64,000 nt of DNA, taken from NCBI GenBank assembly GCA_949285135.1, contig CASDXO010000011.1, positions 1 through 64,000 of the forward strand, given 5' to 3'. The position numbers and the translations under genes were made by a program. The notes below the pieces were generated by a model that was not told the origin of the DNA, did no database searches, and was given only the letters and a program-made list of their open reading frames with translations. Origin of the DNA: an uncultured Phascolarctobacterium sp. (GTDB lineage Bacteria > Bacillota > Negativicutes > Acidaminococcales > Acidaminococcaceae). Shown one piece after another: positions 19,470-27,996 of this stretch (position 1 is its first letter; each line of letters opens with the position of its first letter).

Positions 19470-20911
19470 TGACTAAATATATTACTGTCATCGGCCTGGA
19501 AGTCCATGCCGAACTGAAAACTAAATCTAAAGCATTCTGCTCCTGCTCTACTGCTTTCGGCAGCGCTCCCAACACTCATGTATGCCCGGTATGCCTTGGT
19601 ATGCCCGGCGCTCTGCCCGTACTGAACAAACAGGTAGTAGAATTTGCTATCCGCGCAGGTCTGGCTTTGAACTGCGAAATCAAGAAATTTAATAAATTTG
19701 ACCGTAAAAACTACTTCTATCCTGATCTGGCTAAAAACTACCAGATATCCCAGTTTGATAAACCTATCTGCGAACACGGTCATATCGACATCAATCTGAA
19801 CGGCGAAGAAAAACGCATCGGCATTACCCGTATCCACATGGAAGAAGATGCCGGCAAGCTGGTACACAGCGGCGCTACCATCAGCACCTCTGATTCTTCT
19901 GCCGTAGACTACAACCGTGCAGGCGTACCGCTTATCGAGATTGTTTCCGAGCCTGATATGCGCAGCGCTGAAGAAGCACGCGCTTACATGGAAAACCTGA
20001 AAGCTATTTTGGAATACACCGATGTTTGCGACTGCAAGATGCAGGAAGGCAGCCTGCGCTGCGACGCTAACATTTCCATTATGCCGGAAGGTGCCAAAGA
20101 ATTCGGTACCCGTGCCGAAATCAAAAACCTGAACTCCTTCCGCGCACTGGTACGCGCTATCGAATATGAAGTTGAACGTCAGAAAGAGATTCTGGAAGAC
20201 GGCGGCCATATCGTACAGGAAACCCGTACCTGGGATGATGCAAATGGTGTAACCCTGTCCATGCGTTCCAAGGAAGAAGCTCACGATTATCGCTACTTCC
20301 CGGAACCTGACCTTGTTCCCGTACAGCTTGACGATGCCTGGATTGAACGTGTACGCAGCGAGCTGCCGGAACTGCCGGCACAGCGTCAGGCTCGTCTGGT
20401 GAAAGAACACGGCCTGCCGGAATACGATGCTTCTTTGATTGTAGCAACTAAAGCTATGGCAGAATACTTTGACGAAGCTGTTAAGACTGCCAAAGACAGC
20501 AAGGGCGTTTCCAACTGGATGCTGGGCGATGTTTCTGCCTATCTTAACAACGAAGGCATTACCATCAGCGAATTTAAGGTAACTCCGGCTCACCTGGCTG
20601 AACTGGTTAACCTGACTAAAGATGGCGTGCTTTCCAGTAAGCTGGCTAAAAAAGTATTTGCAGAAATGCTGAAAGAAGACAAAGCTCCGTCCGTTCTGGT
20701 CAAAGAGCTTGGTCTGGAACAGGTTAGCGACGAGGGCGCAATCCTGAAACTGGTTGAAGAAACCATTGCTGAAAATCCGCAGTCTGTGGCCGACTTTAAA
20801 GCAGGCAAGGATAAAGCTATCGGCTTCCTTGTAGGTCAGATTATGAAAAAATCCAGAGGCAAGGCTAACCCGGGCATGGTTCAAAAAATGCTGAAAGAAA
20901 AAATGCAATAA
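19469..20911 (+). CDS. gatB: Aspartyl/glutamyl-tRNA amidotransferase subunit B
   Basis: A 480-residue GatB with the [18 protein letters not shown] start, the [15 protein letters not shown] zinc-region motif, the kinase-like catalytic core and a C-terminal YqeY-like tail that grips the tRNA elbow. It phosphorylates and amidates the misacylated tRNA. It is translationally coupled to gatA, and a strong terminator follows. Confidence 0.97.
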   Translation: MTKYITVIGLEVHAELKTKSKAFCSCSTAFGSAPNTHVCPVCLGMPGALPVLNKQVVEFAIRAGLALNCEIKKFNKFDRKNYFYPDLAKNYQISQFDKPICEHGHIDINLNGEEKRIGITRIHMEEDAGKLVHSGATISTSDSSAVDYNRAGVPLIEIVSEPDMRSAEEARAYMENLKAILEYTDVCDCKMQEGSLRCDANISIMPEGAKEFGTRAEIKNLNSFRALVRAIEYEVERQKEILEDGGHIVQETRTWDDANGVTLSMRSKEEAHDYRYFPEPDLVPVQLDDAWIERVRSELPELPAQRQARLVKEHGLPEYDASLIVATKAMAEYFDEAVKTAKDSKGVSNWMLGDVSAYLNNEGITISEFKVTPAHLAELVNLTKDGVLSSKLAKKVFAEMLKEDKAPSVLVKELGLEQVSDEGAILKLVEETIAENPQSVADFKAGKDKAIGFLVGQIMKKSRGKANPGMVQKMLKEKMQ

Positions 20912-20921
20912 AATTATAAAT

Positions 20922-20955
20922 AAAAAGAGCAACTCATTTGAGTTGCTCTTTTTAT
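20922..20955. terminator. Bidirectional terminator after gatB
   Basis: A long near-perfect stem (AAAAAGAGCAACTCA / TGAGTTGCTCTTTTT) with a 2-nt loop, usable in both directions by the convergent gatB and unknown gene. Confidence 0.9.
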
Positions 20956-20977
20956 TTACTCTATGCAAGTATAAATT

Positions 20978-21712
20978 TTATTTGTAATTTTGAATATAAA
21001 AATCAAGCAAAGCTAATTGCGTTTCTGGATCTGAAAAATATTTGGGATAATTATTAAGTTCTTCCGCATTGCCTAAAAACATAATCCAATCGTCAATAGA
21101 AATGATATCTCTATTATCAAAAAGTTTTTTAGCTAGTTTTAATTCACTTTCAGAGGCGTTTATTAATTTATTCCATTCATTAAATCCAGCAAAGTATGCA
21201 ATAACATTTTTAGCTTCTTCTAGTGTGACTTTTTCTTCATCTAAATCAAATGATACAATAATGTCATCAACATCAAAATATTTTGGATTATATTTATAAT
21301 AAGTAAATCCATCTATATCATCGATGTAAGGTTGATGTGTTTCCCAATCTTCAAATAATCTGTGAGCCTGTAAATTAAAGTAACCAATAAAATAGGAATT
21401 ATGATTTGAGTTATTAGAAATTATTTTTGTACTAAGAAGTTTTTTGGCTGATAATAATTTAGAATCAGATGCTGATATTAAATCGGTCCACTTGTTAAAG
21501 CCAGATAAACGTGCAATGATATGTTGTGCCTTTATAAGCGTAAAATCATTTTCCATGATTTTAAACTGTTTAACAATCTTATTAATATCAAAATAAATAG
21601 GCATATACTCAGAGTGTGCCTTATCATCAGTTTCGTTAATACTTTGTTTGAAATTTTTCCAGTCCCTAAAAAGATTTTTGGCTTGTAATTTAAAATAAGA
21701 AATATTATTCAT
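20978..21712 (-). CDS. Unknown AT-rich gene with two internal repeats
   Basis: A 244-residue soluble protein built of two similar halves. Each half begins with a YFxLQAxxLFxDW segment (near residues 6 and 113), continues with a YFDxxxI motif and ends with an ARLSGFNKWTDLISAS-like or AYFAGFNEWNKLINAS-like helix. The pattern of an LQA-xx-LF helix plus a GF-xx-W-xxLI helix recurs in uncharacterised bacterial proteins; I know no function. ATG 21712 follows AAAGGAAG. The gene is far richer in A and T than its neighbours and stands alone, which suggests recent acquisition. Confidence 0.72.
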   Translation of the reverse strand: MNNISYFKLQAKNLFRDWKNFKQSINETDDKAHSEYMPIYFDINKIVKQFKIMENDFTLIKAQHIIARLSGFNKWTDLISASDSKLLSAKKLLSTKIISNNSNHNSYFIGYFNLQAHRLFEDWETHQPYIDDIDGFTYYKYNPKYFDVDDIIVSFDLDEEKVTLEEAKNVIAYFAGFNEWNKLINASESELKLAKKLFDNRDIISIDDWIMFLGNAEELNNYPKYFSDPETQLALLDFYIQNYK

Positions 21713-21977
21713 AATATAATCTTCCTTTCTCATAGTTTATTATCATAAATTTTATTGTCCGTATTAAATTGATAATAAGCATAGAGTAAAGATTATATTA
21801 TCAAAATGTTGGTTGATGAAATCTTTGCACGGACAGGCATGCGTACCAACTACACGACACCATTATAATATGTCGGTATAGGAAAAATAAGCTTTTCTCA
21901 CAAAAACTTCATTTGTAATTTATCTCTGGATAGGATATGATTAAGGTACAATAAATCATAGCAGTGAGGTATAAATT

Positions 21978-22286
21978 ATGTATAAACAATTTCAATTTAA
22001 AGGCAGCGGCTTTGGCTATTTCTGGCTGCTTATCTGGACAACGGTTATTTCTGTACTTACTTTTGGCCTGTATTTCCCGTGGGCGTATTCGGCACAGCAG
22101 CGCTGGATTTGCCGCAATACTTATGTTGAAGGCAGAAGACTGCGTTTTGAAGGGACAGGTATCGGCTTTTTCTTCCAGTGGCTGTTTATCATGGTACTTA
22201 CTACGATTACTTTCGGTTTGTATGCGCCCTGGGGCTATTGCCAGTTCAAACGCTGGGAAACCGAGAATACTGTTTTTGACGATTAG
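21978..22286 (+). CDS. DUF898-like small membrane protein
   Basis: A 102-residue protein of two repeated units. Each unit has an FxGSGFGYF- or FEGTGIGFF-type lead, a membrane helix and a TFGLYxPWAY/GY motif (near residues 32 and 80). This repeat matches the DUF898/YjgN membrane family, whose function is unknown. ATG follows GAGG. The next small gene starts 8 bp downstream, so the two form a mini-operon. Confidence 0.8.
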   Translation: MYKQFQFKGSGFGYFWLLIWTTVISVLTFGLYFPWAYSAQQRWICRNTYVEGRRLRFEGTGIGFFFQWLFIMVLTTITFGLYAPWGYCQFKRWETENTVFDD

Positions 22287-22294
22287 GAGGCATT

Positions 22295-22468
22295 ATGGCG
22301 GAATATATTATCGGTGCAGTGATAGTTGCAGCCGTTATTCTGGCTCTGCGCAGTCATTTTGGCAGCAAGTACGGTGACAGCGGCTGCTGCAGTGGCTGCA
22401 GCGGCTGCAGCCGTGCTGCTCAATGCGGCTTACATACTAAAGAAAACGTTGACAAATCAGATAAATAG
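22295..22468 (+). CDS. FeoB-associated-type Cys-rich membrane peptide
   Basis: A 57-residue protein. Residues 1-20 form one membrane helix (YIIGAVIVAAVILALRS), then a short basic/Gly linker and a cysteine cluster CCSGCSGCSRAAQC (residues 31-44). This layout matches the FeoB-associated Cys-rich membrane protein family, normally encoded beside ferrous-iron transporters. No feoA or feoB lies in the window. ATG 22295 follows TAGGAGG. The true role here is unproven. Confidence 0.72.
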   Translation: MAEYIIGAVIVAAVILALRSHFGSKYGDSGCCSGCSGCSRAAQCGLHTKENVDKSDK

Positions 22469-22571
22469 CTATATGCTAAAGCTACGGTTTAAAGCATGAA
22501 AATACGAGTAAAAAAGCCGCTGCAGTAAAGTGTAGACGGTTTATTTTTTATTGCCGGCGGAGGTTAAGATT

Positions 22572-23690
22572 GTGCATATTGAACGTGGTGCCTGGGCAGA
22601 AATAAATTTGGATGCAGTAGCCCATAATGTCCAGGTGGCAAAGGCTAATTTAAAACCGACAACCAGGCTGTGCGCCGTAGTCAAGGCTGATGCCTATGGT
22701 CATGGTGCGGTGCGTGTAGCTCAGGAGGCTGCCCGTAACGGCGCAGATTTTCTGGCGGTAGCGCTGCTGCAGGAAGCAGTAAAACTGCGTGATGCAGGCA
22801 TAGATATCCCCATCCTTATTTTAGGTACCATGCAGCCGGAAACAGCTGACATAGTTGTCAGATATGATATCAGCCATGCTGTCTTTGATGAAGAAAGACT
22901 GTATGCGCTTAATGAAGCTGCGCTGCGGCAGCATACCAGAGCGAAAATTCATCTGAAAATAGATACCGGCATGCACCGTATCGGTTTGCATGTAAGGGAT
23001 ACGGGACGTTTTGCCAAGCTGGCTGCATCTTTGCCAGGCATATATATCGAGGGTGTGTTCTCTCATTTTGCTACAGCGGATGCAGATGATAAGGAGTATG
23101 CTGCCTATCAGTTTGCCCGCTTTCAGGAAGCTTTGCGTCTGATTGAGGCAGAAGGCATCCATATACCTATCCGGCATATTGCCAACAGTGCGGCGCTGAC
23201 CGAGCTGCAGGAATATCAGCTGGATATGGTGCGGCAGGGCATAACCCTGTATGGTTTGCATCCTGCGCATATGTCAGACTGCTATAAAGATTTTGAACCG
23301 GTAATGACGGTTAAGACCAAGGTGGCTTTTATTAAGGAGCTGCCCGCTGGTGAAACTATCGGCTATGGACGTACCTTTACCTTACAGCGTCCCAGTATTA
23401 TTGCTACAGTGCCGCTTGGTTATGCTGACGGAATCAGCAGGCGGCTTTCCAATAAAGGTTATATGCTGATTAACGGTGAAAAAGCGCCGATTATCGGCAG
23501 AGTATGCATGGATCAGACGATGCTGGATATTACTGATATACCAGGGGTCAAGACCGGTGATGAAGTGCTGGTGTTTGGAGGGCATGATCTTCCCATGGAG
23601 CTTGTTGCCCAGTGGGCTGATACTATTTGCTATGAAATCGTCTGTGCCGTCAGCCCCAGAGTACCGCGCGAATATGTACGCGGCAATTAA
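22572..23690 (+). CDS. alr: Alanine racemase
   Basis: A 372-residue fold-type III PLP enzyme. The PLP lysine lies in VVKADAYGHG (K38), the second-site Tyr in GYGRTF, and the conserved RVCMDQTMLD segment follows. It interconverts L- and D-alanine for peptidoglycan. I chose GTG 22572, which follows GCGGAGG with 8-nt spacing; the TTG 21 bases earlier precedes that site. It ends at a clear terminator and appears monocistronic. Confidence 0.95.
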   Translation: MHIERGAWAEINLDAVAHNVQVAKANLKPTTRLCAVVKADAYGHGAVRVAQEAARNGADFLAVALLQEAVKLRDAGIDIPILILGTMQPETADIVVRYDISHAVFDEERLYALNEAALRQHTRAKIHLKIDTGMHRIGLHVRDTGRFAKLAASLPGIYIEGVFSHFATADADDKEYAAYQFARFQEALRLIEAEGIHIPIRHIANSAALTELQEYQLDMVRQGITLYGLHPAHMSDCYKDFEPVMTVKTKVAFIKELPAGETIGYGRTFTLQRPSIIATVPLGYADGISRRLSNKGYMLINGEKAPIIGRVCMDQTMLDITDIPGVKTGDEVLVFGGHDLPMELVAQWADTICYEIVCAVSPRVPREYVRGN

Positions 23691-23711
23691 ATACGCTTTC
23701 CCTTATTTTAT

Positions 23712-23749
23712 GACTGCCAATGGCTTTGTCCGGACGGCAGTCTTTTTTT
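23712..23749 (+). terminator. Terminator of alr
   Basis: Stem GACTGCC / GGCAGTC closing a 17-nt loop that contains extra pairing (TCCGGA), followed by TTTTTTTA. It overlaps the 3' end of the convergent LysR gene. Confidence 0.75.
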
Positions 23750-24650
23750 ATTTGGTGGAAGAATTGCGGAGAGCGGAAAAGTATTTAATAAAGAAATTGA
23801 TGAAAGCTGCAGCAACGGCAGACTGATGATGCTTTTTGAGCCAGACCAATGCTCCTGTGGTAGTCAGTTCATTGTCTTCTATTTCGTAGGCAGTAAGTTT
23901 GGGACGTATTTCGCGTACTGCCGCTGACTGTGGTACGATAGCTGCCCCAAGACCTGCTTCTGTCCAGCCCAGCAGAGGGATGGTATCGTTGCTGCGGCAA
24001 AAATACTGGGGGCGGCAGCGGTGCTTGCGAAAAACATTAGTAAGCAGACTTTCGTATTTCTGATGCAGCAGCAAAGGGTAGGAGGCCAGTTCACTGATGG
24101 TGAGAGAATTTTTTCCCGGTGGCAGAGGATGGCTTTCGTTATTAAGGATGGCGACCAGTTTTTCTTCCGGCAGATTATAGCTGTCGAAAAAATTGCTGTT
24201 AAAAGGCATCCTGACAATGCCGAGCTCCAGAATGCCTTTTTCCAGCAGTTCGGTGATGCGGGTTGTGGCTTCGGTAACAAGCTGGAAATGTACCTGCGGG
24301 TATAATTTGTTAAATTCTTTGATTAAATTAGGCAGCAGCATATAATTGGCTGTGGAAACCGCCCCCATGTATAAGGTGCCGCTGATTCCCTGACCAACGC
24401 TGCGTACTTCCTGTAAGGAACGCTCCGTCAGGTTGAGGATTTCTCTGGCTCTGTGGGCGAGCAGCACGCCGGATTCAGTAAGCTGGAGATGTCGTCCGCT
24501 GCGGTCAAAAAGTTCAGTACCCAGTTCTGCCTCCAGCTGTTTTATCTGGCGGCTGAGCGGCGGCTGTGCCATATGCAGCAGATTGGCTGCCGCAGTGATA
24601 TTGCCTGTTTCGGCTACAGTAAGAAAGTAACGCATTTGTTGTAAGTTCAT
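23748..24650 (-). CDS. LysR-family regulator of the adjacent symporter
   Basis: A 300-residue LysR protein: helix-turn-helix in residues 1-60 (ITAAANLLHMAQPPLSRQIKQLEAELG) and a periplasmic-binding-like effector domain. It diverges from the sodium-solute symporter gene. Two dyad boxes that recur before uspA lie directly upstream, the nearer one 10-24 bp from this start codon. It probably binds them, represses itself and controls both transporter and uspA. The ligand is likely the transported solute, which is not known. Confidence 0.92.
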   Translation of the reverse strand: MNLQQMRYFLTVAETGNITAAANLLHMAQPPLSRQIKQLEAELGTELFDRSGRHLQLTESGVLLAHRAREILNLTERSLQEVRSVGQGISGTLYMGAVSTANYMLLPNLIKEFNKLYPQVHFQLVTEATTRITELLEKGILELGIVRMPFNSNFFDSYNLPEEKLVAILNNESHPLPPGKNSLTISELASYPLLLHQKYESLLTNVFRKHRCRPQYFCRSNDTIPLLGWTEAGLGAAIVPQSAAVREIRPKLTAYEIEDNELTTTGALVWLKKHHQSAVAAAFINFFIKYFSALRNSSTK

Positions 24651-24659
24651 AAAAACACC

Positions 24660-24725
24660 ATACCTTTAAAGTATAAAAAATTACAAAAACAGTATTTGAA
24701 GTATATTGGTTAAGCCTATTATAAT
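24660..24725 (+). promoter_or_regulatory. Operator pair and -10 box before the SSF symporter
   Basis: Box 1 ATACCTTTAAAGTAT (24660-24674) and box 2 AGTATTTGAAGTAT (24691-24704) start exactly 31 bp apart; TATAAT follows at 24720-24725. The same pair, with the same 31-bp spacing, precedes uspA. Box 1 also overlaps the leader of the divergent lysR. Confidence 0.75.
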
Positions 24726-24914
24726 CATAATTAATAAAATGATATATCGTCAAGATGGCCAGAGTGAGAAATCTATACTGCAATATGAAGTCTGCTGCAA
24801 GAAGCAGAGTTAAATTATGAAGCAATATAAGCACTGATTATTGTTAGCAGATTTCAAATGTAATAAAATGCAGAAATTTTATGTAAAACAAAAACTTCCT
24901 GAGGAGATGATCTT

Positions 24915-26372
24915 ATGCACTTAACGACGATTCAATTATTTTTTTTGCTAATAACCATGCTGCTTGGTTTACTGCCAGGCTTTTTGCGGGCCGGGAAAAT
25001 TAAATCTGCTGATGAATATAGTGTTGGCGGAAGAAATGCTGGTATGGGAATGGTTGCGGGATGCATCATAAGTACTATAGTCGGCGGTGCTGCGACAGTA
25101 GGTACTGCGCAGATGGGCTTTCAAATAGGTCTTCCGGCCTGGTGGTTTACATTGGGCAGTGGTATTGCGTTTATTATTATGGCATATATCTATGCCAGAC
25201 CGTTAAGAGAAAGTGGGTTGACAACTATCGCCCAATATATGGAAATAAAATACGGGCCTAAAGCCGGGATTTTGGCAGGTGTGTCTGCTTCTCTGGGTAT
25301 TTTTTTCAGTATTGTGGCCAGTTCCTTAACAGCGATAAATTTAATTAGCGCAATATTCGACATTAATATTTTGTTATCCGTTTTTATTATTGTTGCTGTT
25401 GCAGGAGCAATGATATTTTTTGGCGGATTAAGCGGTTCCGGCTTGGCAGGCATTTTTAAAATCGGAATTATATTTATTACTATTTTTTTGGGTGGTGTAT
25501 TAGCTTATGCTGATATGAATTATCTTGGCGGAATGAGGAATGTCATTGCTGATGATAAATGGTTCAGTTTGTTTGGACATGGGCTGCAGAATGGTTTAAT
25601 AAATCTGCTGTCGATGATTATGGGCGTTGTATCTACGCAAAGTTATATACAGGCAGTTTTTTCTGCTAAAGATGCCGTAACCGCCAAACGAGGGTGTATT
25701 TTGGCTGCCATTGTAGTAATTCCGATCGGTTTACCGTCCGTTGTCATAGGTATGTTTATGTCGGTGCACCATCCGGAGATAAATCCTATTAATGCTTTGC
25801 CCATGTATCTGTTAAACTATTTGCCGGAAGCTCTTGGAGGCGTAGGAGTAGCGGCCTTACTTTTATCTGCGTTGGGTTCTATTGCCGGGTTGGCTTTTGG
25901 AGTTTCTACAATGTTGACTAACGGTGTCATACAGAAGCTTTTCAAAAATCTAAGCGATGAGCGACTGTTGAATATCAGCCGGTTAAATGTATTATTGGTT
26001 ATTGTTGGTGCTGTACTTTTTACTTGTTACCATCTTGATTCGTCTGTCCTGGAATGGAATTTTTTGTCCATGGCTTTACGTGGCTGCGGTATTTTTCTGC
26101 CTTTAACTTTTGCTGTGCTGGTTACTAAAAAGTTTAATGCAGCAACAGGGTTTTATGCTATGCTGGCAGGAATCATAACAGACTGCCTTTGGAATAAATT
26201 GCAAATAGCCGCAGTTGATGCACTGCTTGTCAGTGTATGTGTCAGTTTGTTAATCTTTGTCCCGGAACTTATCAGAAATTTTCAAAATACAGCCATTGAC
26301 AGTTTGAAAATTAGGGTAAACAGTAGTCGTAATTATGTGATTGATAAGGTACATAATGAGTTTAAAAAGTAA
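24915..26372 (+). CDS. Sodium:solute symporter family (SSF) transporter
   Basis: A 485-residue integral membrane protein with about 12-13 helices and SSF features: the SADEYSVGGRNAGMGM opening loop, the helix with GCIISTIVGGAATVGTA and a long repeated core. Members import organic acids, sugars, amino acids or urea with Na+. ATG follows GAGGAG. It is controlled from the divergent LysR intergenic region, with a 5' leader of about 190 nt. The substrate is not identifiable. Confidence 0.9.
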   Translation: MHLTTIQLFFLLITMLLGLLPGFLRAGKIKSADEYSVGGRNAGMGMVAGCIISTIVGGAATVGTAQMGFQIGLPAWWFTLGSGIAFIIMAYIYARPLRESGLTTIAQYMEIKYGPKAGILAGVSASLGIFFSIVASSLTAINLISAIFDINILLSVFIIVAVAGAMIFFGGLSGSGLAGIFKIGIIFITIFLGGVLAYADMNYLGGMRNVIADDKWFSLFGHGLQNGLINLLSMIMGVVSTQSYIQAVFSAKDAVTAKRGCILAAIVVIPIGLPSVVIGMFMSVHHPEINPINALPMYLLNYLPEALGGVGVAALLLSALGSIAGLAFGVSTMLTNGVIQKLFKNLSDERLLNISRLNVLLVIVGAVLFTCYHLDSSVLEWNFLSMALRGCGIFLPLTFAVLVTKKFNAATGFYAMLAGIITDCLWNKLQIAAVDALLVSVCVSLLIFVPELIRNFQNTAIDSLKIRVNSSRNYVIDKVHNEFKK

Positions 26373-26410
26373 ATTCATTTGCCCAAGTCATAATTCGAGA
26401 GAATATAAAC

Positions 26411-26475
26411 ATACTTTTAAAGTATGGAAGATAATAAAAACAGTATTTTAAGTATCGAGCTAACACTGCTATAAT
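26411..26475 (+). promoter_or_regulatory. Operator pair and -10 box before uspA
   Basis: Box 1 ATACTTTTAAAGTAT (26411-26425), box 2 AGTATTTTAAGTAT (26442-26455), then TATAAT at 26470-26475. Layout matches the site before the SSF gene, which implies shared LysR control. Confidence 0.75.
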
Positions 26476-26526
26476 AATAAGCAGAAAAGGGAAACCCGTT
26501 AAGGCAAAAATAATGGAGGTGTCATT

Positions 26527-26967
26527 ATGAGTGAGAAAATTTTGATTCCGATTGACAGTTCTGAAATGGCAGAAGAAATTTTAAAATATGGCGCAGGCCT
26601 GGCTGGTAAGTTAGGAGCAGAAATCTGCGTTATGCATGTAGTAGAGCCATTCAGTAAAAAAGCCACCGTGCTTTCTCAGTTTAAACAGACCATGATAGAC
26701 CAGACTAATGAGCTGCTGAAAGCTGTAGGTGAAGAGGCTATTGAACAGGCAAAAGCCGTTATGAAGGACTCCGGTATCACAGTAAATTATGTGACTAAGC
26801 TGGGTTATCCGTCTGACGAGATTGTTAAGACCGCTCGCGAAGAGGGCTGCACGTTGATTGTTATCGGCTGCCGCGGTATGAATTCACTTGGTAAGCTGAT
26901 GCTGGGCAGCGTAAGTTCCAAAGTAGCTCAGGATGCGCATATTCCTGTGCTGATTTTTAAAAAATAA
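26527..26967 (+). CDS. uspA: Universal stress protein, UspA family
   Basis: A 146-residue single Usp domain. The ATP-binding pattern G-x2-G-x9-G-S is intact (GCRGMNSLGKLMLGS, residues 119-133). Usp proteins respond to starvation or modulate transporters. ATG follows GGAGG. Through its shared operator pair it appears tied to the upstream symporter; Usp domains are often encoded beside or fused to transporters. Confidence 0.9.
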   Translation: MSEKILIPIDSSEMAEEILKYGAGLAGKLGAEICVMHVVEPFSKKATVLSQFKQTMIDQTNELLKAVGEEAIEQAKAVMKDSGITVNYVTKLGYPSDEIVKTAREEGCTLIVIGCRGMNSLGKLMLGSVSSKVAQDAHIPVLIFKK

Positions 26968-27011
26968 AACTGCTGAGGAACACTGTTCCTGTTATTAAAA
27001 GAGTCGGAAAG

Positions 27012-27041
27012 TATCTGCCGTATATACGGCAGATATTTTTT
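27012..27041 (+). terminator. Terminator of uspA
   Basis: Fully self-complementary TATCTGCCGTAT / ATACGGCAGATA followed by TTTTT; the apical bases must form the loop. Confidence 0.85.
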
Positions 27042-27071
27042 ATGCGCAAAATTTAGCATAACAGGGCTTTC

Positions 27072-27100
27072 TTGACTAAGTATAATGAAAATGGTATACT
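27072..27100 (+). promoter_or_regulatory. Strong promoter of the TPR-like gene
   Basis: TTGACT (27072-27077), 17-bp spacer, TATACT (27095-27100) preceded by TGG. Close to consensus, 39 bp before the gene. Confidence 0.8.
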
Positions 27101-27139
27101 TTCAACAAGGAATGATTATCAATTACTTGGAGGAAATAT

Positions 27140-27865
27140 ATGGAACAGGAACAATGGAATGAATATGTGAAAAAAGTTGCTACCTGTCAGTGGCCTGTAC
27201 CGTCAGGTATGATAAGTGATATGAATGACTGGCGCTGCCGTAGTATTGTTGGAAGAATGCTGCTGGTGCTGGATGATATTGAAGGCGCTATGGAAGTGCT
27301 GAGCACAGTTATTAAGGAAAAACCTGATGCAGACAATATTCCTGAGTATGGGCTCAGTGATGTAGAACATATGGTGCTATGCCTGCGTGATGTGGCAGAA
27401 ATCGTCTGGACGCTGACACATACTGATCATGCACCGCTGATTTATCTGGACAGAGCTTACCGCTACTGCCGCAGCTTTAAGCACCCTTTCCACAGCGTTG
27501 CCAGAGGCGACATCTGGTGCCGTCGTCTGGAAATTATGCGTGAAAGCGGCAAGTTTGAACAGGCTGAGCAGGAAGCGCGTGAAATGCTGGATGCGGAAAA
27601 GGCTAATGACGGCATCAATCCGTATCAGTATTTTGCCGGTAAGTTTCTGGCGGAAAATGCCGCTGCTGCCGGTGATTATGAGCAGGCGGCAGGGCTTCTG
27701 GCGACGGCATTGCAGCATTACCCCCTCAATGAGCAGGGACATGCAGATATTGCTGCTGCCGCGGCTGAACCGGAAGCCAAAGTGCGCTATGAAAAATATC
27801 TGCAATGTACAAAAAATAAATACGCACCGTGGGAAGAGCTGCCGCCGGCAGTACTGAAACGGTAA
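27140..27865 (+). CDS. TPR-like protein of unknown function
   Basis: A 241-residue soluble, mostly helical protein. Segments such as GDIEGAMEVLSTVIKEKP-like and AGDYEQAAGLLATALQHYP-like helices (near residues 48-64 and 180-197) look like degenerate tetratricopeptide repeats, a protein-interaction scaffold. No enzyme motif is seen. ATG follows TTGGAGG. The gene has its own strong promoter and a terminator, so it is monocistronic and probably well expressed. Confidence 0.75.
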   Translation: MEQEQWNEYVKKVATCQWPVPSGMISDMNDWRCRSIVGRMLLVLDDIEGAMEVLSTVIKEKPDADNIPEYGLSDVEHMVLCLRDVAEIVWTLTHTDHAPLIYLDRAYRYCRSFKHPFHSVARGDIWCRRLEIMRESGKFEQAEQEAREMLDAEKANDGINPYQYFAGKFLAENAAAAGDYEQAAGLLATALQHYPLNEQGHADIAAAAAEPEAKVRYEKYLQCTKNKYAPWEELPPAVLKR

Positions 27866-27870
27866 GAAAG

Positions 27871-27893
27871 GACTGCTGCGGCAGTCTTTTTTT
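27871..27893 (+). terminator. Terminator of the TPR-like gene
   Basis: Stem GACTGC / GCAGTC with loop TGCG and seven or more T residues. Confidence 0.8.
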
Positions 27894-27996
27894 ATTGTTG
27901 ATTAAACAGGTGATTAAAAGATTTTGTTTGAAAAATTCAAAAAACTGATAAAATATACAATATTGAAGTAAAAATCCGTTGAAAGGACGTACATAC

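Noticed and set aside
19433-20968. Minus-strand open frame of 511 codons across gatB, and a similar one (18138-19436) across gatA
   Set aside because: Both are antisense shadows of conserved gatAB genes with His/Phe/Gln-rich unnatural composition.
21964-22377. Alternative plus-strand frame overlapping the DUF898-like gene
   Set aside because: The overlapping frame 21978-22286 has the ribosome site, repeats and family motifs; this one would also cover the Cys-rich peptide out of frame.
22380-22425. CTGCAG-rich repeats in the Cys-rich peptide gene as a CRISPR or satellite repeat
   Set aside because: They are the codons of the cysteine/serine/glycine cluster, not spaced repeats.
22501-22571. 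Terminator-like sequence before alr (AAAAAGCCGCTGC...TTTATTTTTT)
   Set aside because: The arms do not form a convincing stem; only the T-run is clear.
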